A DNA stretch of 15,642 nucleotides from Conidiobolus incongruus B7586 (GCA_000697335.1 JNEM01005386.1:1-15642); one strand, 5' to 3'; shown: positions 1-10,849, numbered from the stretch's first letter. The notes: generated from the letters alone by a model not told the origin. Numbers and translations: made by a program.

Positions 1-33
1 TTAAAAAAATTAATTTTTTAATCAAAAGAATTA

Positions 34-53
34 ATATATATATATATATATAT
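34..53. repeat. (AT)n microsatellite
   Basis: Ten uninterrupted AT units lie in AT-rich spacer. This is a simple repeat with no sign of function. Confidence 0.85.
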
Positions 54-302
54 TTCAAAAAAATTCATTATTTATTTTATATAAAGCTATTTATTTAAAA
101 ATAAAATATGTTTGAAAAATCAAAAATTAAAAAGTTTTTTTTTTAAATTCAAAGTAATATTATCATTTTTATCTATTTTTTATTTTTTATTCAATTTTTT
201 CTTATACAGATTACTTATATAATATATTAATCAAAGTTTAGATTAATCCAAAATAAAGGATCAATATTAAAAAGATTTGTAAAAAAATCTTATAAATAAT
301 AT

Positions 303-320
303 TATCTATCTATCTATCTA
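303..320. repeat. TATC tetranucleotide microsatellite
   Basis: About four and a half tandem TATC units, followed by a short TATA run. It is a short simple repeat that could vary in length between strains. Confidence 0.8.
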
Positions 321-2292
321 TATATTGTGTTTTTTGAAATATTTAAAACTACTATATAAATTTATTAGGTAGAATATTTGATTTATAGAAATACTAATTC
401 AATATTAACCTATTGAGAAAATAAAATATTCTGGATTACTTTATTTTTGATTATTTTTCATCCAAAATATTAGTTTAAATAGGCCTGCAAAATATTAAAA
501 TTTACCTTTCATATTATGACTACAATGGATTTTGATCATTGTGAAAGTACTTAAGTCCTATAGTTTAATATGATATCTGGCTAAAGCTGATCAATATATA
601 TTTGTTAATAATAGAATTTTGAGCTAAAGTAATAATAATCTTGATAAAAGAGTAACTTTTCCAAAATAAGACGAATTAAATAATTTTTTATCAGATTATA
701 CATAAAATATAATAATAATTTTAACAATATTTTTACCTTTTATATTTATCATAACCTTCAACGGATTAAAATTTTCAAAAGTGTTAATTATACCTAAAAT
801 ATAAATATTTAAAAATTTATCACTTTCAAAGTAAAAAGTAAATAAACTAGTAATAAATCTCTCGACATTAAATTATATCAATAACATTCAGTAAAACAGT
901 TAGATAGATGATGCACCATTTTTCGATTATTATAATATAAAACAATTTTAATATCTATTAGTTAAACTCTATTAAAATAGATGAATTACTAATATACATT
1001 TGGTCAAAGGTCCTATATTGTATATAATGTAAATCTTATTACCTGATATACTGATATTTTCAAATATCTATTCAATTTTGGTGAATAATACAATATTTAA
1101 TTTGACATTATTTGATTGAATAGAGATATTATGATTTATTATAATTACTAGACCTCAAATATTTTTAACAAAATTACTATCATTATATAAGTTTACTATG
1201 GATAAAATAGTTTTTAATAGATTTTCAGTGTATTTGGATATAATTATTTATAAGTTATTAATTCAATATTGAATGAACAATTCAATTGAGGTTGAAATAA
1301 GTTTAAAGCGCAAAATTTAATGGACTATTTAATTTCAATCATTTCGTCCAATTAAACCATACAATTTATACTGATATATTAGGAGCTTTAATAGTGGATA
1401 ATAGGCATTACCTTATACGAATGTGGTTATATTGGTTAGATTTATGATATAATTTTATCTATTTTTAAAACGTTGACAGTTTAGTCATAAAATTTAATTA
1501 TTTTTACAAAAATATTTTGATATAAATAGGATAAAAGAATAAATCAAAATTTCTGTAGCATTGAAAATATATATAATCCGAACTTGATATAAATATTTCA
1601 ACAATATATAAGTTTATCGACAATTATATAAATAATTTCAACTATGTGATATAAGTAATAATGGTACAAATGCAATTGTTAAGACTTTTTGTCTAATTAA
1701 CTATTGAATATACTGCAATTAATTCCAAATTCAGTTATTTATATTGGAAAATTTGTTAATTTAATAATTTTCAGATATAAAAAATTCATCAATGAGATAT
1801 ATTTTCTTAATGCCAAAAATTAGTATTTTAAATTTTATAAAATTACATAGAAAAAAATATTTCTTTAAATTGAATCAAAATAATACATTAAGTTATTGTG
1901 ATCATTCATTACCATAATCTATACTATTTAATATATATTTCAATCGAATTTTGCTTGAAAGATCGAAAATCAGTAATCTCAATTTATTTGTCAAATTGTT
2001 TATAATTATCAGATTACTTCTAGCTATTTCATTGTAATTCATAATATATGCTATTCATAATCACTGATGCCTTTTCAATGGACACATTTATCTTAAACTA
2101 TATTTTATTCATATCGGTAATTATTACTTACTTTTGATATCAATCAAATACAAATCCATTTAAATAAAGTTAAAATTTTGTTGAAATAATCAAAGTGGAT
2201 TTTATATCAAGTCACAAGGATTATAAAATGGTTGAATCATGAATCACTCAATAAGTAATCCATTAATTAATTAATTTTTCTCATTTTTCTAG

Positions 2293-2300
2293 TATAAAAA
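2293..2300 (+). promoter_or_regulatory. TATA box of transporter A
   Basis: TATAAAAA matches the fungal TATA consensus TATAWAWR. Its first base lies 62 bases before the ATG at 2355, which implies a very short 5' leader. The same arrangement precedes transporter B, and a decayed form precedes the dead copy at 4560-5859, so it is likely the true core promoter rather than a chance match in AT-rich DNA. Confidence 0.65.
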
Positions 2301-2354
2301 GGGATACCGATTGCCACCTATTCAACTTTAAAAATAATCCTGGATTTTCAAAAA

Positions 2355-3653
2355 ATGACAGGTAATATAACTGACATTAATCAAAATGAAAGCAATCAGC
2401 TTGACACAGAAATTAGGTTAAAAGAGACCTTTCCCGTAACAGAGAAATCTTTAATTGATACCTCATATGCTTGGTTAATGGTTTTATGCGGATTTTTGTT
2501 GAACTTTATGACTTTTGGTACATTATCTATTTATGGAGTGTTCTTAGCACATTATACAAAATATGAATTCCCCAATGAAGGAGGCTCATTCCTCTCAATC
2601 ATTGGCGGTGTTGGGCCATGTCTCTTTGCTCTAAGTTCACTACCATCAGGAATCTTGGTAGCAAAGATGGGGTTCCGTTTCAACATCTTTTCAGCTGCAA
2701 TTTTTTTTACTGGGGGATTAATTGCAGCTTCCTTTGGTACTGCTTTGTGGCATATTTTAATTGGTCAAGCAGTGTTAGTCGGAGTTTCAGTTGGTCTGTG
2801 CTTTATCCCTGCTGTTAGTATTGTCCCTCAGTGGCTAGATAAATATCGAGGTCTTGGAGTCGGTATCTGTGCTGCAGGATCTGGTGTAGGTGGTTTGGTC
2901 CTTGCACCTGTCATTCAAGCTATCATCAATTCTCTTGGATGGCGTTGGGCACTTCGAATCAATGCTATCATTGGTGCCGTTGTTATTTGTTTTTCGGGAG
3001 TTGTTCTGAAACAGCGTGTTGCATTTCAAAAACCGAAACAAATCGTAGATAAAGAAATTCTGACTGATTTGCGCTTTATTGCTATGTGGATGATGGGAGT
3101 CACAGCATGTTTCGGTTTTTGGGTTCCATTTTTCATTATTCCTCTATACTGTAATTACCATGGCATTTCGGCAACCACAGCTAGTATTATTGTTGGTATT
3201 ATGAATGCTGGATCAGCTATTGGTCGCGTTGTCAATGGTCAAGTATCTCATGGTCTAGGTAATATCAATACTCTACTCCTAAGTCACCTGATCACTAGTC
3301 TTTCATTCGTAATTATATGGAACTTTTCAACTCAAGTATGGTCTATTGCTATATTTTCCCTCGTATATGGACTATTTTCTAGTGCCTTCTTCCCGATATC
3401 AGCACTCATCGCCGCTCAGCTATTCGGCCTCGAAAAGTTAGCCAAGGTTAACGGTCCATTTTATACTTGTTGTGCTCCTGGTAATTTGTTGTGTACCTTT
3501 ATTGCTACTACTATTGTTGCACAGTATACAATGGGTGACCATATTAACTACCTTCCATGTTTCCTGTATTTGTTTGGTTGCTATTTGGCTTCTACTCTCT
3601 GTTTAGTTTGGTTGAAATTTTACGTGGACAAGAGAGTTTTTGCTAAAGTTTAA
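2355..3653 (+). CDS. MFS transporter, monocarboxylate-transporter-like (copy A)
   Basis: An intact, intron-free gene of 432 residues, the usual size for short fungal MCT/MCH-family members. About 36 polar N-terminal residues are followed by twelve hydrophobic segments at roughly 39-66, 79-100, 107-128, 132-156, 166-191, 198-219, 242-264, 272-291, 303-322, 327-351, 366-390 and 398-421, with a charged loop after helix six. Family marks are SGILVAKMGFR after helix 2 (MFS motif A position), WLDKYRGLGVGICAAGSG entering helix 5 (the MCT motif) and GRVVNGQVSHGLG after helix 8. It should act as a membrane carrier; fungal relatives include Mch proteins such as the riboflavin carrier Mch5, but the substrate cannot be read here. 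Unusually, the charged D-R pair expected in the helix 8-9 loop is H299-G300. The start is the first ATG, in an A-rich context and just after a TATA box. Codons 154-206 are nearly identical in DNA to transporter B. Confidence 0.95.
   Translation: MTGNITDINQNESNQLDTEIRLKETFPVTEKSLIDTSYAWLMVLCGFLLNFMTFGTLSIYGVFLAHYTKYEFPNEGGSFLSIIGGVGPCLFALSSLPSGILVAKMGFRFNIFSAAIFFTGGLIAASFGTALWHILIGQAVLVGVSVGLCFIPAVSIVPQWLDKYRGLGVGICAAGSGVGGLVLAPVIQAIINSLGWRWALRINAIIGAVVICFSGVVLKQRVAFQKPKQIVDKEILTDLRFIAMWMMGVTACFGFWVPFFIIPLYCNYHGISATTASIIVGIMNAGSAIGRVVNGQVSHGLGNINTLLLSHLITSLSFVIIWNFSTQVWSIAIFSLVYGLFSSAFFPISALIAAQLFGLEKLAKVNGPFYTCCAPGNLLCTFIATTIVAQYTMGDHINYLPCFLYLFGCYLASTLCLVWLKFYVDKRVFAKV
2814..2972 (+). other. 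Near-identical tract shared with transporter B (conversion tract, copy A side)
   Basis: These 53 codons (residues 154-206, from VSIVPQW to RINAII) encode exactly the same residues as 12630-12788 on the opposite strand. Only 9 of 159 bases differ and all the changes are silent; one run of 50 bases is identical. Just outside, both protein and DNA diverge at once. The tract covers the MCT helix 5 motif. The best reading is gene conversion between the two living copies. Confidence 0.8.
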
Positions 3654-3656
3654 ATA

Positions 3657-4559
3657 GTTAAAATAACAACATTGAAAAATATATATTTTAAAAAAATTAT
3701 AATAATTTAACCCATTATAATCAAAAAAGTGCCTTTATTATGATCTGCTTTCAAATAAATGAAATATAATTTATAAACTACATTGAAATCATTTATACTT
3801 CAATCATTCACAAGTATAATAATTTAAGTGTTTTTTCAAATTCTATTTTAATACTAGTATTGATTTTAATTAAAATGTCTCCTTAATATTTGATATATTT
3901 TTTTAATTACACTATACTACTCAATATTTTTCAATCAATTCATAGACTTTAATAAGAATTAATTAACCTATTTAAATCTATAAATGATTTGAATCGTGAT
4001 TTTGCTAATAATAATTTTAGTTTGGTGAAATTCTATTTAGTAAATCTTATTCAAATAAATAATACCTCTGTTTAAAAAAATTTGATCATTTCATGTCCGA
4101 AAATTAAATTCAGATTTCTATTGTTAATTTTTATATAAATTTATAATTTAAAAATGTTAAAAAATTAAATTTCTAATTATATTAATTTATGATAAAATAA
4201 AAAGGTATGGAAATAATATCCCTTTCCAGACTTCATAATATACATTTTTAAAATTTTAGTTTTAAAAATTTTCAACAGAATTTTTACAATCTTTCTGAAA
4301 CATAAGGGTTAATAATGTTGTTACTATATCAACATATATTATTAATTCAATTTATATTTATTTTCAGAGCATAATAAGATTTTGTAGCTTTGATATTGGA
4401 TATAATTTTTATGAAAATAATATTTGAATTAACTCCATTTAGTTATTAATTGGAATTTTTAATATATATATTTCAAATCAATTAAAAATTGGAATATATT
4501 ATTTCAAATTTATTATTGTAGTAAATATTATGGAATTACATTTTCATCAATTTTTTTGG
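3657..4559. other. Gene-free spacer between copy A and the first dead copy
   Basis: Very AT-rich with no open frame worth naming. It must hold the 3' ends of two converging transcription units (copy A on + and, formerly, the dead copy on -). Repeated TATATA-type runs just after the stop of copy A would suit yeast 3'-end formation, but in such AT-rich DNA I cannot single out a real signal. Confidence 0.5.
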
Positions 4560-5859
4560 TCTAATTTTGAAGTTCCACTTATCAAAATAAACTTTCAACT
4601 AAATTATACACAATACTAAAAAAATAATATGCAAATAAATATAGGAGGAATAGAATATAGTTGGTAAAAACATCAAAATTATTACCAGAAATGATGGAAG
4701 TTGATACGATGGTGCTAACCAAATTTCTGGGTGGGTAGCACTTGTAATAAGGGCCGTTAACTTTTGCTAATTGTTCTAACCTGGATAACTCAGTAGTAAT
4801 GAGAACGGATAGTGGGGAAAAATGCACACGAAGATAGGTTGTACAAGAGAATAAAAGTGATAGGTAACCAGACTTTGGTTGAAAAGTTTCAGATAAGCAC
4901 GAAAGATAGATTAGTCAAAATATGACTGGGTAAGATCGTACAAATATTCCCTACTCGGCTAGATACTCTACCACTAATTGCATGTCTAATGGTAGGTCCA
5001 GCATTCATGGTACCCACAATAACACTTTCAGTGGTCGAAGGAACTTTAGTCTTTGAAATATAAAGAAATGAAAAAGAAAGGGGCCTAGAATGCAAAGCAA
5101 TATGTGATTCCTATTATCCACAGTGTGATAAAGCGCCAATCATTCATGATATCTTTGTTAATAATCTGCTTTGATCTCTGAAATACTACACGTTGATTAA
5201 ATATCAGGTCTGAAAAGCATATAGTAACAGTACCAATGATTACAAGTTCTCAAAATCTCCAACGCCATCCCAAAGGATAAATGATCGCTTGCATAATTAG
5301 AGCAAGGACGAGACCACTGACAGCGGATCCAGCAGTGATAATATCTACGGCAATTCCGAGATAATTGTCGGACTATTGAATCATTATGCTAACCGTTGGA
5401 AACAAACAAAGCTTGGCCGAAACCGCGACTAGAATAACTTGGCCAATGAGGATATACCAGAGCTGTTCCAAACGATACAGGGGCTAAACCAATAGCAGAG
5501 AATATCGCAGCTGCAATGATATAGAATCAGAATCTCACCTTTACTATCAAGATTCCCAAAGGCAGGGAACTTAGAGCAGAGAGACAGAGTTCAACACCAC
5601 CAATGATTGAGAGGAATGGGCTTCCTTTATTCTGGAATTCATATTATGTATAATGTGTTAAGAGCACGTTACAAATGGACACTGTTCTAAGCGTGGTGGG
5701 ATTCAAAAGGTATCTCCCTAGTAACATAAGTCAAGCATATAGAAAGTCCAAGCAGAATTTTTCAGTAGATTCGCGATCCTTAAACCTAAATTCATTATTA
5801 TTCTCAATGCTTTCACTTCTAATAATGAATATTTCAATATCTTTGGTATTAATTTCAAT
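4560..5859 (-). pseudogene. Dead MCT-like MFS transporter, A lineage
   Basis: A full-length relic of a host transporter gene on the minus strand. Collinear remains run from an N-terminal patch through LSIIGGV, the helix 4-5 region, VIVGTMNAG, and LAKVNGPYYKC to the C-terminal helix. Many residues match copy A rather than copy B (for example VNGP, MNAG, and the SH.LT.LSF stretch). The start codon site reads ATT. At least seven in-frame stops are visible. Stops align with W39 (TGA, 5731-5733), K69, R108, W160 (TAG), R201, W256 (TAG) and W322 (TGA, 4889-4891). There are also frame changes near 4820-4850, between 4889 and 5095, and near the C-terminus. The longest surviving frames are 4582-4827 and 4889-5095. 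The 3' limit is approximate because the tail is out of frame. It cannot make a carrier. Confidence 0.9.
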
Positions 5860-5905
5860 TTAGAGGTTAATTTTAATTGATGTATTGGTGTACTTTTGTA
5901 ACCCC

Positions 5906-5912
5906 ATTTATA
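5906..5912 (-). promoter_or_regulatory. Relic TATA box of the dead A-type copy
   Basis: On the minus strand the sequence AGTATAAATGGGG lies about 53 bases before the decayed start. It lines up with AGTATAAAAAGGG ahead of transporter A, and further matches continue between the TATA box and the start (a CACC-type patch, then AAAAATAA-like and CCT patches). The core promoter was therefore duplicated together with the gene. Confidence 0.6.
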
Positions 5913-5914
5913 CT

Positions 5915-8534
5915 CGAAAAATACAATAATTTATTATTTGACCAATCTATCTAGTCACTGTGACAATTGGCTTTGTTTATTGCATCATAACAATCATCAC
6001 AAATTGTTGTGTGGATTACCTTTAATGAGTTTGTAAATGTTGGTATGATTTCAAGGGAAATCGTACTGAATCTAGTCAAATATACGCTATTCAAGTGAAC
6101 TGAATATAATTTGAGTACACAATTTGAACAAAATTTGCAATATTTCATTCATCCTATTCATGGTTTATAAAGCTATCACCAATACATTTAGGTATAGATT
6201 AATTTAATATTAATTATCTGAAAGGATTTTTTAATATAATATATTTTTCAACTATAATCTATTGATTCTGTTATCTAAATTAATCCCTTAAAATTTTTGC
6301 AAAACCGCAATTTAAATCATATAAAACTCTAACTCAAGTACTGTAAAGTTTATATAAATTCATGATCAATCATTCTTTAAAGACCAAAATAACAAATTCA
6401 AAAACATTAAATAACACTAGAATAGTATAAATTTTATATTTTCAGGTTAATGAGTTTGAGAATTTAACATTTTGAATTTTTTTAATTAATATTAAAAATG
6501 AAACAAATATCACTAATTTAATTTAATTAAAGATTTTAGATATTTTCCATCAAATATCATATTATATGTTCCAATAATAGATTATTATGTTAATTTACTC
6601 ATATTGAATAAGTTTCAATTTATTTTAAAAAGCTTTGGTTTAAAATATATTGATTACTATTAATTATTTGATCACATTATTATTGGTTATATTATTTTAT
6701 TCAAAGGTTTCTTGACCTTTATACAAACCAGTTAAGGTTAAATAATTTTATCAGTAGCTCTAATTTGTTGATTAATGGATATATCCAAAAGCATCATAAA
6801 CTATACGTAATATTGAAGATGAATTATTTTATATAAGGTAATTTGAAATTTTTTAAAAAATATATTATTGATGATTCGTGACTTGGTGTCAAGGATTTGG
6901 TAGGAAGTTAGATATAATGCCTGCTGGATATACCAAGAGGTAGGGATAAGTAACAATAAAGTGGATTGCTGATAAATCACAAATATTCATAGTGTCACTA
7001 ACCAAAGATTACAACGATTTGGTATTATCTTGGTTCCTGACTTAATCACCAATTGGTAAGTAATAACTTAAAGATTCAAGTGATCAATGGATTTGTAATG
7101 GAAAAAGGTATTTTTATTATAGTGTTCTCAACTAAAGTTATATATCCAAGGTAATTCATGGATTATGACTCATCTTCTAAGGGGTTAAAATGCATCAATA
7201 CTGAAATAAAGACTATAAATGGTTATTAAAGCTTTGCTGTATATAAGTTAATTAAAAGTGATGACAACATCCAATAATATTATAGAAGTGACTTTACTAT
7301 CAAAATACTTACTTGTAACATATATCTATTTAGGTTAGAAATTATTTAAGAAAATTATATAAACTCCGATATATAATATCAATTTATTTCATAGCTAATT
7401 ATCATAATTATCAACAAAATTATTTCTATAAGTGAGAATATTTTCAATAAATTTATCAAGAATCTGAATAACAAATCAATATAATATTATCACAATTCGC
7501 CACTAAACTTTTGAATCACACCAGAGAGTACTATATAATCAGTTTTTCTACAATTTGGAACAACACCAAAATTTTTCCAATATAGTAATTATCTCATATT
7601 ACTTTATATATAATTGATACTAGGTAAAGGAATTAATCTAATTAAAATACCAAAATATTGTGTATGAAAAAATATTAAATTTATTATTAAATATTATATA
7701 AACTATTATTAAAGTTAAATATTATTACTGTTAAGATATTTTAATAAAGCTTATAATTATTAGATTTTGATTGGATATAGGATTTCCAGAAAAACCAATT
7801 TGATAATACTAAAGATAATTATTTTAAAATATATGTAACATTTAAATATTCATATAGTTTGAATACTTTGAAATGAAATTGAATACAAATATCAAATAAT
7901 GAGTATATACATATTAACTCAGATACATTAGATACTTGCTTTCTTAATAATGTCTAATAATTATAAATTAGATAAAATAATAAGGAATTTTTGATTGTTA
8001 ATATAGTTTCTAATACAAAAATAACAATAGATTATAATACTAATTTATGATTAGTAAGGTTCAATAAATTAAGTATGATATTCTGAATTTCAAGTTTCAA
8101 ATAGATTTTCGACTTGTAAATTATTTGTATACTCAATAATACTCAAAAATTTAGTAATTTTTCAAATGCCTAATTTGTATTGAAGAATATAATTCAAATT
8201 ATGTTGACTAAACACTTTGTTATATCTTGGAAATTTTCAAGTTGGAAAAATTACATAATTTATTGCTATATATTTGATTAATTAGTAATATTTTAAGAGT
8301 ATTTATTGTGACTTATATTTCGTTTATCCCATAATATGTTGGATTCACATTCAATTTATCAACAACGGTGTTGTTGATAGACCCAAATTATTATCAGAAA
8401 CGGCCAAATTTAACCAATAAACAATGTCTAAACTATTACAATTTTTTATTACAACTTGGCAAATTTCATTCAAATATAATAAATATATATTAGAAATGAT
8501 TTAAATTAATATTACATTAAACTATTCTTATACT
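5915..8534. other. Long spacer with two GC-raised patches, no intact gene
   Basis: About 2.6 kb without a believable gene. Most of it is very AT-rich. Two patches stand out: about 5930-6170 and about 6700-7230, where three successive 60-base lines after 6900 hold 19 to 21 G/C bases each. The first has a 65-codon stop-free frame on the minus strand (5951-6148) that starts without ATG and matches no family I know. The second is described separately. The remainder, 7240-8534, shows nothing I can name. Confidence 0.5.
6700..7230 (+). other. GC-raised relic, possibly an ancient Ty3/gypsy-type fossil
   Basis: The stretch is richer in G/C than its surroundings, as the dead transporter copies are, but it has no open frame. 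Short plus-strand strings such as IHSVTNQRLQRFG loosely recall the integrase core region of Ty3/gypsy-type retroelements. If real, it is a very old, heavily broken fossil with no visible terminal repeats. The likeness is weak, and chance or another kind of gene relic is quite possible. Confidence 0.17.
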
Positions 8535-9744
8535 TTAATAATTAATGTTTTCGTAACCTATAATCTGAACCAGAATAAACACAAGCAGATGAAAAATATA
8601 ACAACCGAATAGATTAATCATAAAGGATAAATATTTAATGCAGTCGCCAAATCTGTGAGTACTTACAATTGTTTGTATAACTACTGTGATAGCCAAATAT
8701 CTAGAGGGACCGCAAGTATAGAACATACCATTAATTTGAGCCAATCTTTCCATTCCAAATAATTGAGCTGTCAAAAGTTCTGAATTGATGAAGAAAGCAT
8801 CCTAAAAAATATCAAACATAATTGCAAATATTATAAATGATCATGTAGCCGTTGCAAAGTACCAAATTAAAATAAAATACAATCCACAAATAAAGTTGGA
8901 AAAGAGTAATGTATTGATATTGCCGATACGACCCGATATTTTTCCCATTAATACACGACTGAGAGCTGCTATGCAATTCTTAAATCCTACAATGAAACTG
9001 GCTGTAGATGCTGAAATAATGCAGTGCTCACAGTAGGAAGGCACAATGAAAAAATGGTGCAAAGCACTCGAAGTAAGATCTATTTAGCAATATCTGTAAC
9101 AAAGAATTTTTTAGGATGTTAGAAAGTTAGATGTGGCAAAATGACCAAACCACATTAAAAGAGAGCATCAGTACCGGTAATTTTATTGACAACAAGTGCC
9201 TGCCATCATCCAATACAATCAATGATGGCTTGAATGAGAGGAGCAGGTACTAACTCACCTACACAAGGACCTGCAGCGCATATTTCCGCACCAAGTCCAC
9301 GATACTTTTCAAACCATTAGGGCACAATACTCACAATTGGCATAAAGCACAAACTGATCGAAATACTAACAAGAGTGTCTGACCAATAAAAAGGTGTCAC
9401 AGTTGAGTAGCGAATGATATCACCGAGTCAATACCAAATATAATCACCCCGGAAAACAAATTAATCGGATAACTTACTTTGGAAACGAGTACACAAGAAG
9501 AAACGACACACATCGCATAGATTGCACATCCTAAGCCTCCGATCAACTACATGACGGATTTGGATTCAATATAGAAATTTGTTTTAATAAGCTCTTTGGA
9601 ATATACTCCGAATATAATTATATTTGCGATTAGTGCAAATTGAATCAGTCTTATGAATACTATTGACTTAGAGAAATCGAAATGTATCTCTGTTGTGAGT
9701 CTAGCTTCAGCAACATCATCATTGTTTGATGAATCCTTTTCTCT
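8535..9744 (-). pseudogene. Dead MCT-like MFS transporter, B lineage
   Basis: A near full-length minus-strand relic that sides with copy B: LIGGLG, NLFSG, SLCFMPIVSIVP, KISGRIGNINTL, SNFICGLYF, LAQINGMFYTC and LFGCYI all match B better than A. The C-terminal third, 8535-9062, keeps one reading frame broken only by stops. TGA codons stand where copy B has W128 (9397-9399), W192 (9206-9208) and W325 (8841-8843). Other stops align with S76, Q155 and S338, and one lies in the loop after helix 6. There is a frame change near the helix 4 end and a short deletion in the loop before helix 7 (about 9063-9130). No start codon survives; an in-frame stop at 9745-9747 limits the 5' end. The length is close to that of copy B, and the gene is non-functional. 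Confidence 0.9.
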
Positions 9745-10676
9745 TTATTATTTGAAATTAATTTTTATTTCTTCATTTCTATTATATTAAAACTACATTT
9801 ACTAATTATTGAAATTTATTATTATTATTTTTATTAGCATTTAGAGAAAATCATTGATAATTATCAAATTGATAAACTAAAAATTTATTTATTAAGTATT
9901 AAATCTTGATTTTTATATACCCACTTGAATTTCAAATTGAATGATAACTATTTGAACACCTTTTAAATTCCTTTGAATTTAGAGTATTCCTTCTATTGTT
10001 CAAAAATTAATTATAATTATAATCATATCTTAAATACTATTAAGTTATTGCATAATAAAGTTCATACTAATATTTTATCTCTTAAATGCTAATACTTTTA
10101 TATTCATTTAAATATAATCTATTATTAATATCAATTATATATAAATTGTTTATAAAAAGTAATTTAGTGTTAATTTATATAAGTTATTCAATCAAATTGA
10201 ATCAATCGAAAATTACTATAATAATAGAAATTAATGTAAATAACTAACTTCCCACATTAATAACTGGCTGTAATTCAATATTCAATCTGCTCTATTCAGT
10301 TTGAGTAGTAATTATGTGATTTAGGAAAATTCCAGTGACCTAATTAGGAAATTACATACATTCAAATTTACTGTTAGAGATAACAAATTTGGATAAATGA
10401 AAAACTTCTAAAGAAACATTTTGCTTAATTTCTAAGTTAACTGCAATTAATAATGAATTTAGTTCAAAAATTTATAAAAATATCTTATTTAGTATTTAAA
10501 ATGTATATTTTTGAATAATTTTATTTTAATACTATTTATTTTTATTTAAAAATAATAAATTTTTTATATTTAAAAATTTTAATTAAATTAAATTGAGAAT
10601 AAAATTTATAAGTTTAATAAAAATATTAAAATATTTGAATTATTATATATTTTAATCTATATGGTTTTTATTATAT
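9745..10676. other. AT-rich gene-free spacer
   Basis: No open frame or RNA gene is recognisable. A TATATAAAA string on the minus strand at 9911-9919 points toward the dead B-type copy, but it lies about 170 bases from its 5' end, farther than the boxes of the living genes, so I do not call it a promoter. The final 60 bases before the GC-rich block contain only about 5 G/C bases. Confidence 0.5.
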
Positions 10677-10835
10677 TGTTGCTGATCGGGAGGTCCGCTC
10701 GCCATCCAACTTTAACCATTTGTCTTTATTCCGAAAGTAATCTATATACAAGTACCATGCAGAATCCTTGTGTGATGTAAAATTCCGGACAACCATAAAC
10801 AGTGTTATAATACATTGGCCAAGGACAAATAGCAC

Positions 10836-10842
10836 TATAAAA
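10836..10842 (+). promoter_or_regulatory. TATA box within the putative LTR
   Basis: TATAAAA lies almost exactly in the middle of the block, flanked by G/C-containing sequence, so it is less likely to be a composition artefact than TATA strings in the spacers. It fits the internal promoter at the U3/R boundary of an LTR and sets the proposed plus orientation. Confidence 0.5.
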
Positions 10843-10849
10843 TCGTCAC

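Larger units (their letters stand above)
1..2290. other. AT-rich gene-free spacer upstream of transporter A
   Basis: No open frame of credible length or recognisable protein similarity is visible on either strand. The stretch is very AT-rich with poly-A and poly-T runs, an (AT)n tract near the left edge and a short TATC tetranucleotide repeat at about 303-320. The area 480-600 is slightly richer in G/C than the rest, but I can read no gene in it. The last part must hold the upstream control region of transporter A; I recognise no activator site with confidence. Confidence 0.6.

Noticed and set aside
5675-5863. 62-residue plus-strand open frame as a gene
   Set aside because: It lies entirely antisense to the N-terminal part of the dead A-type transporter and has no recognisable features.
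5951-6148. 65-residue minus-strand open frame as a small Cys-rich protein
   Set aside because: It has no ATG at its start, no signal peptide or repeated Cys spacing, and no neighbour that would support it. Reported only as a composition anomaly.
8841-9399. TGA reassigned to tryptophan, making the dead copies functional
   Set aside because: TAG and TAA stops, frame changes, lost start codons and a deletion are also present, and the intact genes use only TGG for Trp.
4560-9744. Dead copies read as intron-containing genes
   Set aside because: The breaks are in-frame stops inside conserved helices, with coding similarity continuing directly across them, and I see no convincing splice sites or branch points. 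Living family members here have no introns.
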